From an uncultured Clostridia bacterium (lineage in GTDB: Bacteria > Bacillota > Clostridia > Christensenellales > CAG-1252): a stretch of DNA of 9,164 nucleotides. This document shows positions 1-6,343 of the stretch, in pieces. Within the stretch, counting starts at the first letter, position 1; every line of letters starts with the position of its first letter. The notes under the pieces were generated by a model. The model was given only the letters and a program-made list of their open reading frames with translations, was not told the DNA's origin and did no database searches. The position numbers and the translations under genes are program-made. The stretch covers positions 1 to 9,164 of the forward strand of contig CAMOUZ010000042.1 of NCBI GenBank assembly GCA_946626795.1. Direction: 5' to 3'.

Positions 1-1104
1 CTCGTGAAAGCGCCTTGGGTGAAGGTGGAAGCGACGAAATTTACCGAAGTCGGTTATGTCGGTCGCGACGTGGAGTCCATGGTGAGAGATTTGGTGGAGG
101 CCTCGATTCGTCTTGTGAAAGAGGAGAGATACGAAGAGCTCAAACCTCGCGCCACGCAAGCAGCGGTGAACGCCCTCGTGAAGGTCATTCTCCCTATCCG
201 AAAGGAGCTTTCGCCCGACGTCCCCGAAGCGCAACTTGTCGAGGCGATCTCCGAGGAACTTACGGAAGGAAAGCTCGACGAAATGCAAGTGGAGATCGAG
301 GTGGCGGAAGCGCAAAAACCGCTTCAAATGACCCAGAACGGGCAGGGCGCGGAGATCAATCTCGGCGATATCTTCCAGCAACTCGGCAAGAAGCCGAAAA
401 AGAAGAGAAAGCTTTATGTAAAAGACGCTATGCGTATGCTCATCGCCCAGGAATCCGATAAGCTCATCGACGATGACAGCGTGAATGCGGAAGCGCTGCG
501 CAGAGCGGAGCAAGAAGGTATCATCTTTATCGACGAGATCGACAAGATCGCAGGATCGGGCGTCGGTTCGTCGAGAGGCGGTCCCGATGTATCGCGAGAG
601 GGCGTGCAGCGCGACATCCTCCCCATTGTGGAAGGTTGCACCGTTTCCACGAAATACGGAAGCATTCGCACGGACTTCATTCTCTTTATCGCAGCGGGCG
701 CTTTCCATATTTCGGAGGTGAAGGATCTTATCCCCGAGCTTCAAGGCAGATTCCCCGTCGTAGTCACTTTGGATAGCCTCACCAAGGAGGATTTCGTCAG
801 GATCCTCACGGAACCTTCCAACGCTCTTCTCAAAATGTACAGCGCGCTCTTGAAGGTGGACGGCGCATCTTTGAAGTTTACGCGCGAAGCCATCGACCGT
901 ATCGCAGAGCTCGCCTTTTACGAGAATACGAATAGTGAGAATATCGGCGCGCGCAGATTACATTCCATTCTCGAAGAGCTTCTTGCGGAAATTTCCTTCG
1001 ACGCGAACGGAGAAGAACGTGAGATCCTCATCGACCTCGCGTATGTGAATGAGCACCTCAGTCGAGAGATCACGGATATCGATCTCAAAAGATATATCAT
1101 TTAA
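1..1104 (+). CDS. hslU: ATP-dependent protease ATPase subunit HslU (ClpY), 3' part
   Basis: AAA+ unfoldase that feeds substrates into the HslV (ClpQ) peptidase in the cytoplasm. The frame is open from base 1, so the start lies outside the window; 367 residues are present. Compared with E. coli HslU (443 aa) about 70 N-terminal residues, including Walker A, are missing. Numbering from the first codon in the window: pore-loop motif GYVG at 18-21; a variable I-domain at roughly 50-170 with a basic run KKPKKKRK at 130-137; Walker B FIDEID with D178 and E179; the arginine-finger region ELQGRFP with R250; and the sensor-2 motif ENIGARR near the C-terminus. The protein ends LKRYII, resembling the HslU tail that inserts into HslV, so the C-terminus looks intact. 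hslV is expected just upstream, as is usual for the family. hisS follows after 12 bases. ClpX is excluded by the I-domain and the lack of a zinc-binding N-domain signature in the visible part. Confidence 0.96.
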   Translation, partial: LVKAPWVKVEATKFTEVGYVGRDVESMVRDLVEASIRLVKEERYEELKPRATQAAVNALVKVILPIRKELSPDVPEAQLVEAISEELTEGKLDEMQVEIEVAEAQKPLQMTQNGQGAEINLGDIFQQLGKKPKKKRKLYVKDAMRMLIAQESDKLIDDDSVNAEALRRAEQEGIIFIDEIDKIAGSGVGSSRGGPDVSREGVQRDILPIVEGCTVSTKYGSIRTDFILFIAAGAFHISEVKDLIPELQGRFPVVVTLDSLTKEDFVRILTEPSNALLKMYSALLKVDGASLKFTREAIDRIAELAFYENTNSENIGARRLHSILEELLAEISFDANGEEREILIDLAYVNEHLSREITDIDLKRYII

Positions 1105-1116
1105 GGTGGAGAAGAT

Positions 1117-2370
1117 ATGATCAACATTTTGAAAGGTACGAAAGACGTTCTCCCGCAGGAGAGCTATAAGTGGCAGAAGATCGAGCACGAGATAGAAACG
1201 GTCACCCGTCTCTATAATCTGCGTCGCATTTCCACGCCCACTTTTGAGCATACCGAGCTTTTTTTGCGAGGCGTGGGAGACACCACAGATATCGTGAATA
1301 AAGAAATGTATACTTTCGAAGATCGGGGAGGAAGGAGCATCAGTTTGAAACCGGAAGGCACGGCGGGCGTCGTGCGCAGTTACATAGAGAATTCTCTTTC
1401 TCAGCTTCCTCAACCTTTGAAAATGTATTACGAGACGCCGGTTTTCCGCTATGAGCGTCCGCAAGCGGGAAGGCTTCGCGAACACCATCAATTCGGTGTG
1501 GAAATCTACGGTGCGGACAGCCCCGCCCAAGACGTTGAAGTTATGCTTATTGCGAAAACGCTCTTTGAGCGTTTGGGGATCACCGGGCTTGAACTTCGGA
1601 TCAACAGCATCGGGTGTCCCACTTGCAGGAAGGCGTATAACGCGGCGCTGAAAGCGTATTTTGCTTCGCGCGCCGATGAACTGTGCGCCACTTGCCGTGA
1701 TCGTTTGGATAAAAACCCATTACGTATTCTCGATTGTAAAGAGGAGAAATGCGGAGAGATCGCGAAAAACGCTCCCTCTGTGTTAGATTATCTCTGTGAA
1801 GATTGCCGTGCTCATCACGAAGGCGTGAAGACATTGCTTACTAAGCTCGGCATCTCGTACGTCGTCGACGATAAGATCGTGCGCGGACTCGATTATTACA
1901 CCAAAACGGTCTTCGAGTTTGTCGCGGGTGGTATCGGCGCAAAGTCTACGGTCTGCGGCGGCGGAAGATATAACGGGCTCGTCGAGGAAATCGGCGGAAA
2001 ACCTTGTCCCGCCGTCGGCTTCGGAATGGGCATCGAGAGGCTTATCCTTACGATGACGACGATCGGCGCCTCTTTCGGCGAAGAGCCGACGCCCGACCTT
2101 TTCCTCGCGAATATCGGGCTTCCTGACGAGGCGTTTATGCTTACGGAGTCACTTCGCAAAGAGGGAGTCGCCGCGGAATGCGACACGATGGGAAGGAGCT
2201 TGAAGTCTCAGATGAAACTCTCGGACAAGCTCGGCGCGAAATACGTGGTCGTGCTCGGCGAGAGCGAATGGGCGGCAGGCGTCGTAAAAGTAAAAGAAAT
2301 GAAAACGGGTGAGGAAGAAGAATGCTCCCTCGCAAATATAGCGAACTATATCAAAGAAAAGAAGGCGTAA
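1117..2370 (+). CDS. hisS: Histidyl-tRNA synthetase (class II)
   Basis: Charges tRNA-His with histidine in the cytoplasm using ATP. The 417-aa length is normal for bacterial HisRS. Seen in order: N-terminal KGTKDVLP; the motif 1 region ending in LKPEGTAGVVR; motif 2 FRYERPQAGR at 110-119, with R111; the histidine-specific motif VRGLDYYTKTVFEF with R256 (255-268); motif 3 GFGMGIERL with R308; and a C-terminal anticodon-binding domain from about residue 325. Between motif 2 and the histidine motif there are four cysteine pairs (C167/C170, C190/C193, C207/C212, C227/C230), a pattern I associate with Firmicutes-type HisRS and which E. coli HisRS lacks. The ATG at 1117 is preceded by AAGGTGG, which overlaps the hslU stop and sits 7 bases away. 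The paralogue HisZ is unlikely because the catalytic motifs are complete. aspS follows after 2 bases, a pairing also known from Bacillus. Confidence 0.97.
   Translation: MINILKGTKDVLPQESYKWQKIEHEIETVTRLYNLRRISTPTFEHTELFLRGVGDTTDIVNKEMYTFEDRGGRSISLKPEGTAGVVRSYIENSLSQLPQPLKMYYETPVFRYERPQAGRLREHHQFGVEIYGADSPAQDVEVMLIAKTLFERLGITGLELRINSIGCPTCRKAYNAALKAYFASRADELCATCRDRLDKNPLRILDCKEEKCGEIAKNAPSVLDYLCEDCRAHHEGVKTLLTKLGISYVVDDKIVRGLDYYTKTVFEFVAGGIGAKSTVCGGGRYNGLVEEIGGKPCPAVGFGMGIERLILTMTTIGASFGEEPTPDLFLANIGLPDEAFMLTESLRKEGVAAECDTMGRSLKSQMKLSDKLGAKYVVVLGESEWAAGVVKVKEMKTGEEEECSLANIANYIKEKKA
2361..2365 (+). promoter_or_regulatory. Ribosome binding site deciding the aspS start
   Basis: GAAGG lies 7 bases before the ATG at 2373, inside the last codons of hisS. 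An in-frame ATG at 2322 lies 51 bases deeper in hisS and would add 17 residues with no counterpart in AspRS. The ATG at 2373 begins just after the hisS stop and gives a protein of usual length, so it is preferred. A third ATG at 2400 is possible but would trim the N-terminus close to the OB-fold. Confidence 0.7.
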
Positions 2371-2372
2371 TT

Positions 2373-4157
2373 ATGGAACTTTTGAAGAAAAGAACGAAAA
2401 TGTGCGCGGAATACAACGCGTCGGATATCGGCAGTAAAGTGACGGTTTTGGGCTTTATCGCGAAGTACAGAAACCTTGGGAATCTGATTTTCGCAGACGT
2501 CCGTGACAGGACGGGCATCGTGCAAGTCTCCTTTGAGCAAGTCTCTTGCGGCGATGCGGTTTTTGCGGATGCGGAAAAGCTCAGAAACGAGTATGTCGTC
2601 GCGGTGTCCGGCGTGGTAAGAAGCCGCGGAGAGAAGAATATCAATAAGAACCTCCCTTCGGGAGAAGTGGAAATCGCAGCGGACGCCTTGGAGATTCTTT
2701 CCGAAGCGGACGTACCTCCATTCGTCATTTCCGAGCAAGCGGCGGTCGGCGAGGTGACGAGGCTCAAATATCGTTATTTGGATCTCCGTCGCGGCAGTTT
2801 GCAAGATAACATTCGCATGCGCTCCCGACTCTGCCACCTCGTTCATTCTTATATGGACAAGCAGGGCTTCCTCGATATCGACACCCCTTGTCTCGGCCGT
2901 TCCACGCCGGAGGGCGCGCGCGATTATCTCGTGCCGAGCAGAGTCCATCACGGAGAGTTTTATGCCTTGCCGCAGTCTCCGCAGATCTATAAACAGCTTT
3001 TGATGATCGCGGGCTTCGATCGTTATTATCAGATCGCAAAGTGCTTCCGTGACGAAGACCTCCGCGCGAATCGTCAGCCGGAATTCACACAGATCGATAT
3101 GGAGATGAGTTACGCGGATTGCGAGGACGTAATGGGTGTGGCGGAAGGCCTTATTCGTGAGGTTTTCGATAAACTAATCGGCGTGAAACTTCCCGAAAAG
3201 CTCCGCCGTATGCCATATCGCGAGGCGATGGATCGATTCGGTTCGGATAAGCCCGACACTCGTTTCGATATGGAACTGAAAGACGTCTCCGATGTCGCGG
3301 CGACTTGCGGTTTCTCCGTCTTTGAGAATGCAATAGCGGCGGGGAATAAGGTCAAGTGTATCAATGCGAAAGGACTTGCTGCGAAATACACGAGAAAAGA
3401 GATCGACAAGCTTACGGAGTTTGTCAAAGATTACGGCGCAAAAGGGCTCGCTTGGGTCTCTTTGAAAGCGGAAGGCACGACCTCTTCCTTCGCCAAGTTC
3501 TTGCAGGAGGGTGCTTTGGACGCTTTCTTGCGAGCGGCGGACGGCAAGGAAGGAGACATCCTTTTCTTCGTGGCGGATAAATACGCCGTTTGTTCCGCAA
3601 GTCTCGGCGCGCTTCGTTTAAAGATTGCAAAAGATTTCGGCTTGATTCCCGAAGGTTCTTACGATTTCCTTTGGGTTACGGAGTTTCCGCTCCTCGAATA
3701 CAGCGAAGAAGAGGGGCGCTACGTCGCGATCCATCATCCTTTTACGGCGGCGATGGATGAAGACTTGCCTTTGCTCGACACCGATCCTTTGGCTGTCAGA
3801 AGCAAGGCGTACGATCTCGTCATCAACGGCGAAGAAGCGGGCGGTGGCAGCATAAGGATCCATACGCCGCAGATGCAGAGCAAGATCTTCGGGCTTCTCG
3901 GCTTCTCCGAGCAGGATATCGCGGAGCGCTTCGGCTTCTTCGTGGAAGCTTTCCGTTACGGCGCGCCTCCGCACGGCGGCCTTGCCTTCGGTCTCGATAG
4001 GCTCGTTATGCTTTTAACGGGCGCGGAGAGCATCAAGGACGTTATCGCTTTCCCGAAGATGCAGAATGCCTGCTGCCTGATGAGCGACGCACCTTCCGTC
4101 GTCGAGCCGAAACAGCTCACCGACCTTGCAATCAAGGTGGACCTCGGAGAAAAATAA
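2373..4157 (+). CDS. aspS: Aspartyl-tRNA synthetase (bacterial type, class IIb)
   Basis: Charges tRNA-Asp in the cytoplasm. From ATG 2373 it has 594 aa, matching bacterial AspRS (about 590) with the GAD insertion domain. Domains: an N-terminal OB-fold anticodon-binding domain (about 15-110, containing ADVRDRTGIVQVSF); the class II core with STPEGARDYLVPSR (177-190) and QSPQIYKQLLM with the ATP-site K207; motif 2 FRDEDLRANRQPEF (225-238) with R226 and E228; a GAD insert around 290-410; and motif 3 GLAFGLDRL with R543. Offsets from E. coli AspRS are constant (+9) through motif 2. The leucine of RNLG (35) corresponds to E. coli L30, a position linked to tRNA-Asp/Asn discrimination (His in the non-discriminating P. 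aeruginosa enzyme), so a discriminating enzyme is slightly favoured. Oddities: N34 and N233 replace usually conserved aspartates. The stop overlaps the next start. Confidence 0.97.
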   Translation: MELLKKRTKMCAEYNASDIGSKVTVLGFIAKYRNLGNLIFADVRDRTGIVQVSFEQVSCGDAVFADAEKLRNEYVVAVSGVVRSRGEKNINKNLPSGEVEIAADALEILSEADVPPFVISEQAAVGEVTRLKYRYLDLRRGSLQDNIRMRSRLCHLVHSYMDKQGFLDIDTPCLGRSTPEGARDYLVPSRVHHGEFYALPQSPQIYKQLLMIAGFDRYYQIAKCFRDEDLRANRQPEFTQIDMEMSYADCEDVMGVAEGLIREVFDKLIGVKLPEKLRRMPYREAMDRFGSDKPDTRFDMELKDVSDVAATCGFSVFENAIAAGNKVKCINAKGLAAKYTRKEIDKLTEFVKDYGAKGLAWVSLKAEGTTSSFAKFLQEGALDAFLRAADGKEGDILFFVADKYAVCSASLGALRLKIAKDFGLIPEGSYDFLWVTEFPLLEYSEEEGRYVAIHHPFTAAMDEDLPLLDTDPLAVRSKAYDLVINGEEAGGGSIRIHTPQMQSKIFGLLGFSEQDIAERFGFFVEAFRYGAPPHGGLAFGLDRLVMLLTGAESIKDVIAFPKMQNACCLMSDAPSVVEPKQLTDLAIKVDLGEK

Positions 4158-4672
4158 TGCTCGAAATCGGTTACGTGGAGAGCGTGAATGAAAAGCGCGG
4201 CACGGCGCGCGTGGTCTTCGACAGAAGATCGGCGTGCGATAAGTGTAAGATGTGCCTTACGGCAAGCGGAGACAAGATGAAAGTCTATGTCGAAGTGAAG
4301 AACACCTTGCAAGCGAAAGCGGGCGACAGGGTCGGCGTTGCGATGAATGATAAATTCGTCTTAAAGGCGGCGTTTGTCGTCTATATCATTCCTGTCATTT
4401 TGGTCGGCGCAGGACTCGCCATCTTCCGCAAGCTCTCGGACCTCCTTCTGCTTGCCGTTATCGCGGTCGGTTTGCTTATCGGCGTCGCAATCGGGATCGG
4501 CATCGATCGGCTCGTCCGAAAAAAAGGTGCTTTCGCTCCTACAATGACCGAAATCTATAAAGATGATCCTAAAAAGAGCGGCGAGGAAGCGTCTTCCTCC
4601 GAATCCTCGGAAAAGCAAGGCGAAACTTCCGCCGAGAAATGGTCTGAAAGCGAGAAAGACTGTGAAAAATAA
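4157..4672 (+). CDS. RseC-family (SoxR-reducing system / MucC-like) cysteine-rich membrane protein
   Basis: This 171-aa protein resembles the RseC/MucC family: a small N-terminal domain with a cysteine cluster, two membrane helices and a charged tail. In proteobacteria RseC is linked to sigma-E control and, with the Rsx (Rnf-like) complex, to reduction of SoxR; its role in Gram-positives is not established. Visible here: the start MLEIGYVESV, the cluster C27-x2-C30-x2-C33, a small beta-rich stretch to about 66, hydrophobic helices at about 71-90 and 94-117, the basic flank RLVRKK (118-123), and a hydrophilic tail rich in Glu, Lys and Ser (139-171) with a fourth cysteine, C169. The tail is longer than I expect for the family. 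The ATG overlaps the aspS stop (TAATG), with GGAGA 6 bases upstream, so translation is probably coupled. The gene ends in a double stop, TAATAA, 23 bases before thioredoxin. Family assignment is by overall pattern and is weaker than for the neighbours. Confidence 0.8.
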   Translation: MLEIGYVESVNEKRGTARVVFDRRSACDKCKMCLTASGDKMKVYVEVKNTLQAKAGDRVGVAMNDKFVLKAAFVVYIIPVILVGAGLAIFRKLSDLLLLAVIAVGLLIGVAIGIGIDRLVRKKGAFAPTMTEIYKDDPKKSGEEASSSESSEKQGETSAEKWSESEKDCEK

Positions 4673-4684
4673 TAAGAAAACGAA

Positions 4685-4689
4685 AGGAG
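4685..4689 (+). promoter_or_regulatory. Strong ribosome binding site of trxA
   Basis: AGGAG lies 6 bases before the ATG at 4696, within AAAGGAGAG. It is nearly the same as the site in front of glyA (AAAGGAGAGAAAA), and both are stronger than the sites of the other genes in the window. This suggests independent, efficient initiation of these two genes rather than coupling to the gene upstream. Confidence 0.75.
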
Positions 4690-4695
4690 AGAAAT

Positions 4696-5010
4696 ATGCA
4701 GGCGATCACAAGTAAAAATGTAAAAGAGTTTTTGTCCGAGAAAGTGGCGGTGCTCGATTTTTGGGCGACTTGGTGCGGGCCCTGTCGTATGATGTCTCCC
4801 ATCGTGGAGGGGCTTGCCGAGAAATACCAAGGGCGAGTGGCGTTCGGGTCTGTGAACGTGGACGAAGAAGAGCCTCTTGCGATCTCGTACGGCATCTCCG
4901 TGATTCCCACGTTGATGTTCTTTAAAGACGGACAGATGATAAAGAAAACGCTCGGGCTTCGCTCCGCTTCCGAATTGGAAGGGATATTGGACGAGCTTTT
5001 AGAGGCATAA
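4696..5010 (+). CDS. trxA: Thioredoxin
   Basis: A small cytoplasmic dithiol-disulfide oxidoreductase that reduces disulfides in target proteins and is itself recharged by thioredoxin reductase. The protein has 104 aa, the usual length, and no signal peptide or membrane anchor. It shows DFWATWCGPCR with active-site C27 and C30, the buried acid D21 (E. coli D26), and the cis-proline P71 in VIPT (E. coli P76), followed by FFKDGQ in the last strand-turn region and a final amphipathic helix. No trxB is visible here. It sits 23 bases after the RseC-like cysteine protein, which may be a redox partner (inference only). A strong AGGAG site precedes the ATG. Many Clostridia carry several thioredoxins, so this could be one of a set and not the main TrxA. 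Confidence 0.96.
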   Translation: MQAITSKNVKEFLSEKVAVLDFWATWCGPCRMMSPIVEGLAEKYQGRVAFGSVNVDEEEPLAISYGISVIPTLMFFKDGQMIKKTLGLRSASELEGILDELLEA

Positions 5011-5080
5011 AGCCGAAACTACAAAATGATAACAGCGCTTTTGCAAGCGGAAAACTTGCGAAAGAGGAAAGGAGAGAAAA
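5011..5080 (+). promoter_or_regulatory. trxA-glyA intergenic leader with hairpin
   Basis: This 70-base stretch is the longest gap in the window. It contains an inverted repeat: CTTTTGCAAG (5038-5047) pairs with CTTGCGAAAG (5055-5064) over 10 bp including one G-U wobble, with the 7-base loop CGGAAAA. No T-run follows, so it is not a standard intrinsic terminator. It ends 5 bases before the Shine-Dalgarno region AGGAG (5070-5074 within AAAGGAGAG) of glyA. It could affect mRNA processing or stability, or access to the start site. I see no convincing -35/-10 pair in the gap. Confidence 0.55.
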
Positions 5081-6334
5081 ATGATCGATTTATCCACAGT
5101 GAAAAAGCAAGATGAAGCAGTTTTCGGGGCGATGGAGCGCGAGCTCAAAAGACAGAGAGAGAATATCGAGCTCATCGCGAGCGAGAATATCGTCACACCC
5201 GCGGTCATGGCGGCAATGGGAAGCCATTTGACAAATAAATACGCCGAAGGATATCCCGGGAAGAGATATTACGGCGGATGTCAGTTCGTCGACGAGGTGG
5301 AGACTCTCGCCATCGAGCGCGTCAAAGCACTTTTCGGCGCAAAATACGCAAACGTGCAGCCGCATAGCGGCGCGAATGCGAATCTCGCCGTGTATTTCGC
5401 GCTTTTAAATGTCGGAGATACGATTTTGGGGATGAATCTCGCGCACGGCGGACATTTGACGCACGGCAGTCCCGTGAATATGTCGGGAAAGAACTATAAC
5501 ATCATGCCGTACGGCGTCAAGAAAGAGGATGGCAGGATCGATTATGACGAAGTTCGCAGATTGGCGAAGGAATGCAAGCCCCGCCTTATTGTTGCGGGCG
5601 CTTCCGCATATCCGAGAGCGATCGACTTCAAGACTTTCCGTGAGATCGCAGATGAAGTGGGCGCGTATCTTATGGTGGATATGGCGCATATCGCGGGTCT
5701 TGTTGCGGCGGGTGAACACGCAAATCCTCTCGAATACGCCGACGTCGTCACGACGACTACGCATAAGACGCTTCGCGGACCGCGCGGCGGCGTGATCCTC
5801 ACGAACAACGAGGAACTCGCGAAGAAGATTGATAAAGCCATTTTCCCGGGTACGCAGGGTGGACCGCTTATGCATGTCATCGCGGCGAAGGCTGTGGCGT
5901 TCGGCGAGGCGCTTACCCCCGAATTCAAAGCCTATCAACATCAAATCGTTTTGAATGCCAAAGCGATGAGCGAAAGATTCATCGCAAACGGCGTGAATCT
6001 TGTTTCGGGCGGAACGGATAATCATCTTATGCTTCTCGATCTCACGAGCAATCATATCACGGGCAAGGAGCTCGAACACCTTCTCGACGAAGCTCATATC
6101 ACCGTTAATAAAAACGCCATTCCTTTTGATACCGAGAAACCTTTCGTCACGAGCGGCGTTAGGATCGGCACCCCCGCCATTACCGCACGCGGCATGAAAG
6201 AAGAGCAGGCGATCTACATAGCGGATCTCATCACGGATATCGTGAAGCACCGCGAAGAAGCGTTGGACAGAGTGCGCGAGGCCGTGATAAAGCTTTGCCG
6301 AGAGTTCCCGCTTTACGAGAACGATATTCTGTAA
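5081..6334 (+). CDS. glyA: Serine hydroxymethyltransferase
   Basis: A PLP enzyme that converts serine and tetrahydrofolate to glycine and 5,10-methylene-tetrahydrofolate, the main source of one-carbon units for purine, thymidylate and methionine synthesis; cytoplasmic. The 417 aa equal the length of E. coli GlyA. Seen: ELIASEN (30-36); NKYAEGYPGKRYYGG; LAHGGHLTHG in the substrate/folate region; VDMAHIAGLVAAG with the PLP-ring aspartate; and TTTTHKTLRGPRGG, whose K229 is the PLP lysine and falls at the same number as in E. coli. The C-terminal domain carries SGVRIGTPAITARG. The ATG at 5081 follows a strong AGGAG site. It stands downstream of a 70-base leader with a hairpin, so its expression may be tuned separately from trxA. 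The cysteine desulfurase gene starts 9 bases after its stop. Threonine aldolase is excluded by the length and the folate-site motifs. Confidence 0.98.
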   Translation: MIDLSTVKKQDEAVFGAMERELKRQRENIELIASENIVTPAVMAAMGSHLTNKYAEGYPGKRYYGGCQFVDEVETLAIERVKALFGAKYANVQPHSGANANLAVYFALLNVGDTILGMNLAHGGHLTHGSPVNMSGKNYNIMPYGVKKEDGRIDYDEVRRLAKECKPRLIVAGASAYPRAIDFKTFREIADEVGAYLMVDMAHIAGLVAAGEHANPLEYADVVTTTTHKTLRGPRGGVILTNNEELAKKIDKAIFPGTQGGPLMHVIAAKAVAFGEALTPEFKAYQHQIVLNAKAMSERFIANGVNLVSGGTDNHLMLLDLTSNHITGKELEHLLDEAHITVNKNAIPFDTEKPFVTSGVRIGTPAITARGMKEEQAIYIADLITDIVKHREEALDRVREAVIKLCREFPLYENDIL

Positions 6335-6338
6335 GAGG
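6333..6338 (+). promoter_or_regulatory. Ribosome binding site for a GTG-started gene
   Basis: AAGAGG overlaps the glyA stop and lies 5 bases before the GTG at 6344. No ATG suits as a start: the first ATG in frame falls inside the conserved MMPYF region, after the DYAATTPLD motif. With GTG as codon 1, the PLP lysine and catalytic cysteine become K206 and C328, exactly the E. coli IscS numbers, which supports this start. Confidence 0.75.
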
Positions 6339-6343
6339 TTTTT

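Noticed and set aside
388..411. The basic run KKPKKKRK in HslU as a sign of an unusual DNA- or RNA-binding insertion.
   Set aside because: A similar lysine/arginine run after the I-domain glycine-rich segment is usual in HslU.
958..1530. A 190-codon minus-strand frame across the hslU-hisS junction.
   Set aside because: It overlaps two certain genes, and the translation looks like the reverse of conserved synthetase and AAA+ sequence.
2322..2372. An upstream in-frame ATG that would extend AspRS by 17 residues into hisS.
   Set aside because: The extension has no counterpart in AspRS. The ATG at 2373 has a ribosome binding site at good distance and follows the hisS stop.
2346..2951. A 201-codon minus-strand frame opposite the start of aspS.
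   Set aside because: It is antisense to the conserved OB-fold and motif 1 of AspRS and has no recognisable domain.
5008..5020. AAAGCCGAAACTA, loosely similar to the PurR box seen before some purine and glyA genes.
   Set aside because: It has several mismatches to the box, and the second inverted box needed for binding is not seen.
5038..5064. The hairpin before glyA as a rho-independent terminator.
   Set aside because: The stem is followed by AGGAAAGGAG and not by a run of T, and the opposite strand has no T-run either.
5228..5233. TTGACA, a perfect -35 hexamer.
   Set aside because: It lies inside the conserved HLTNKYAEG coding stretch of glyA, and the sequence about 17 bases downstream does not resemble a -10 box.
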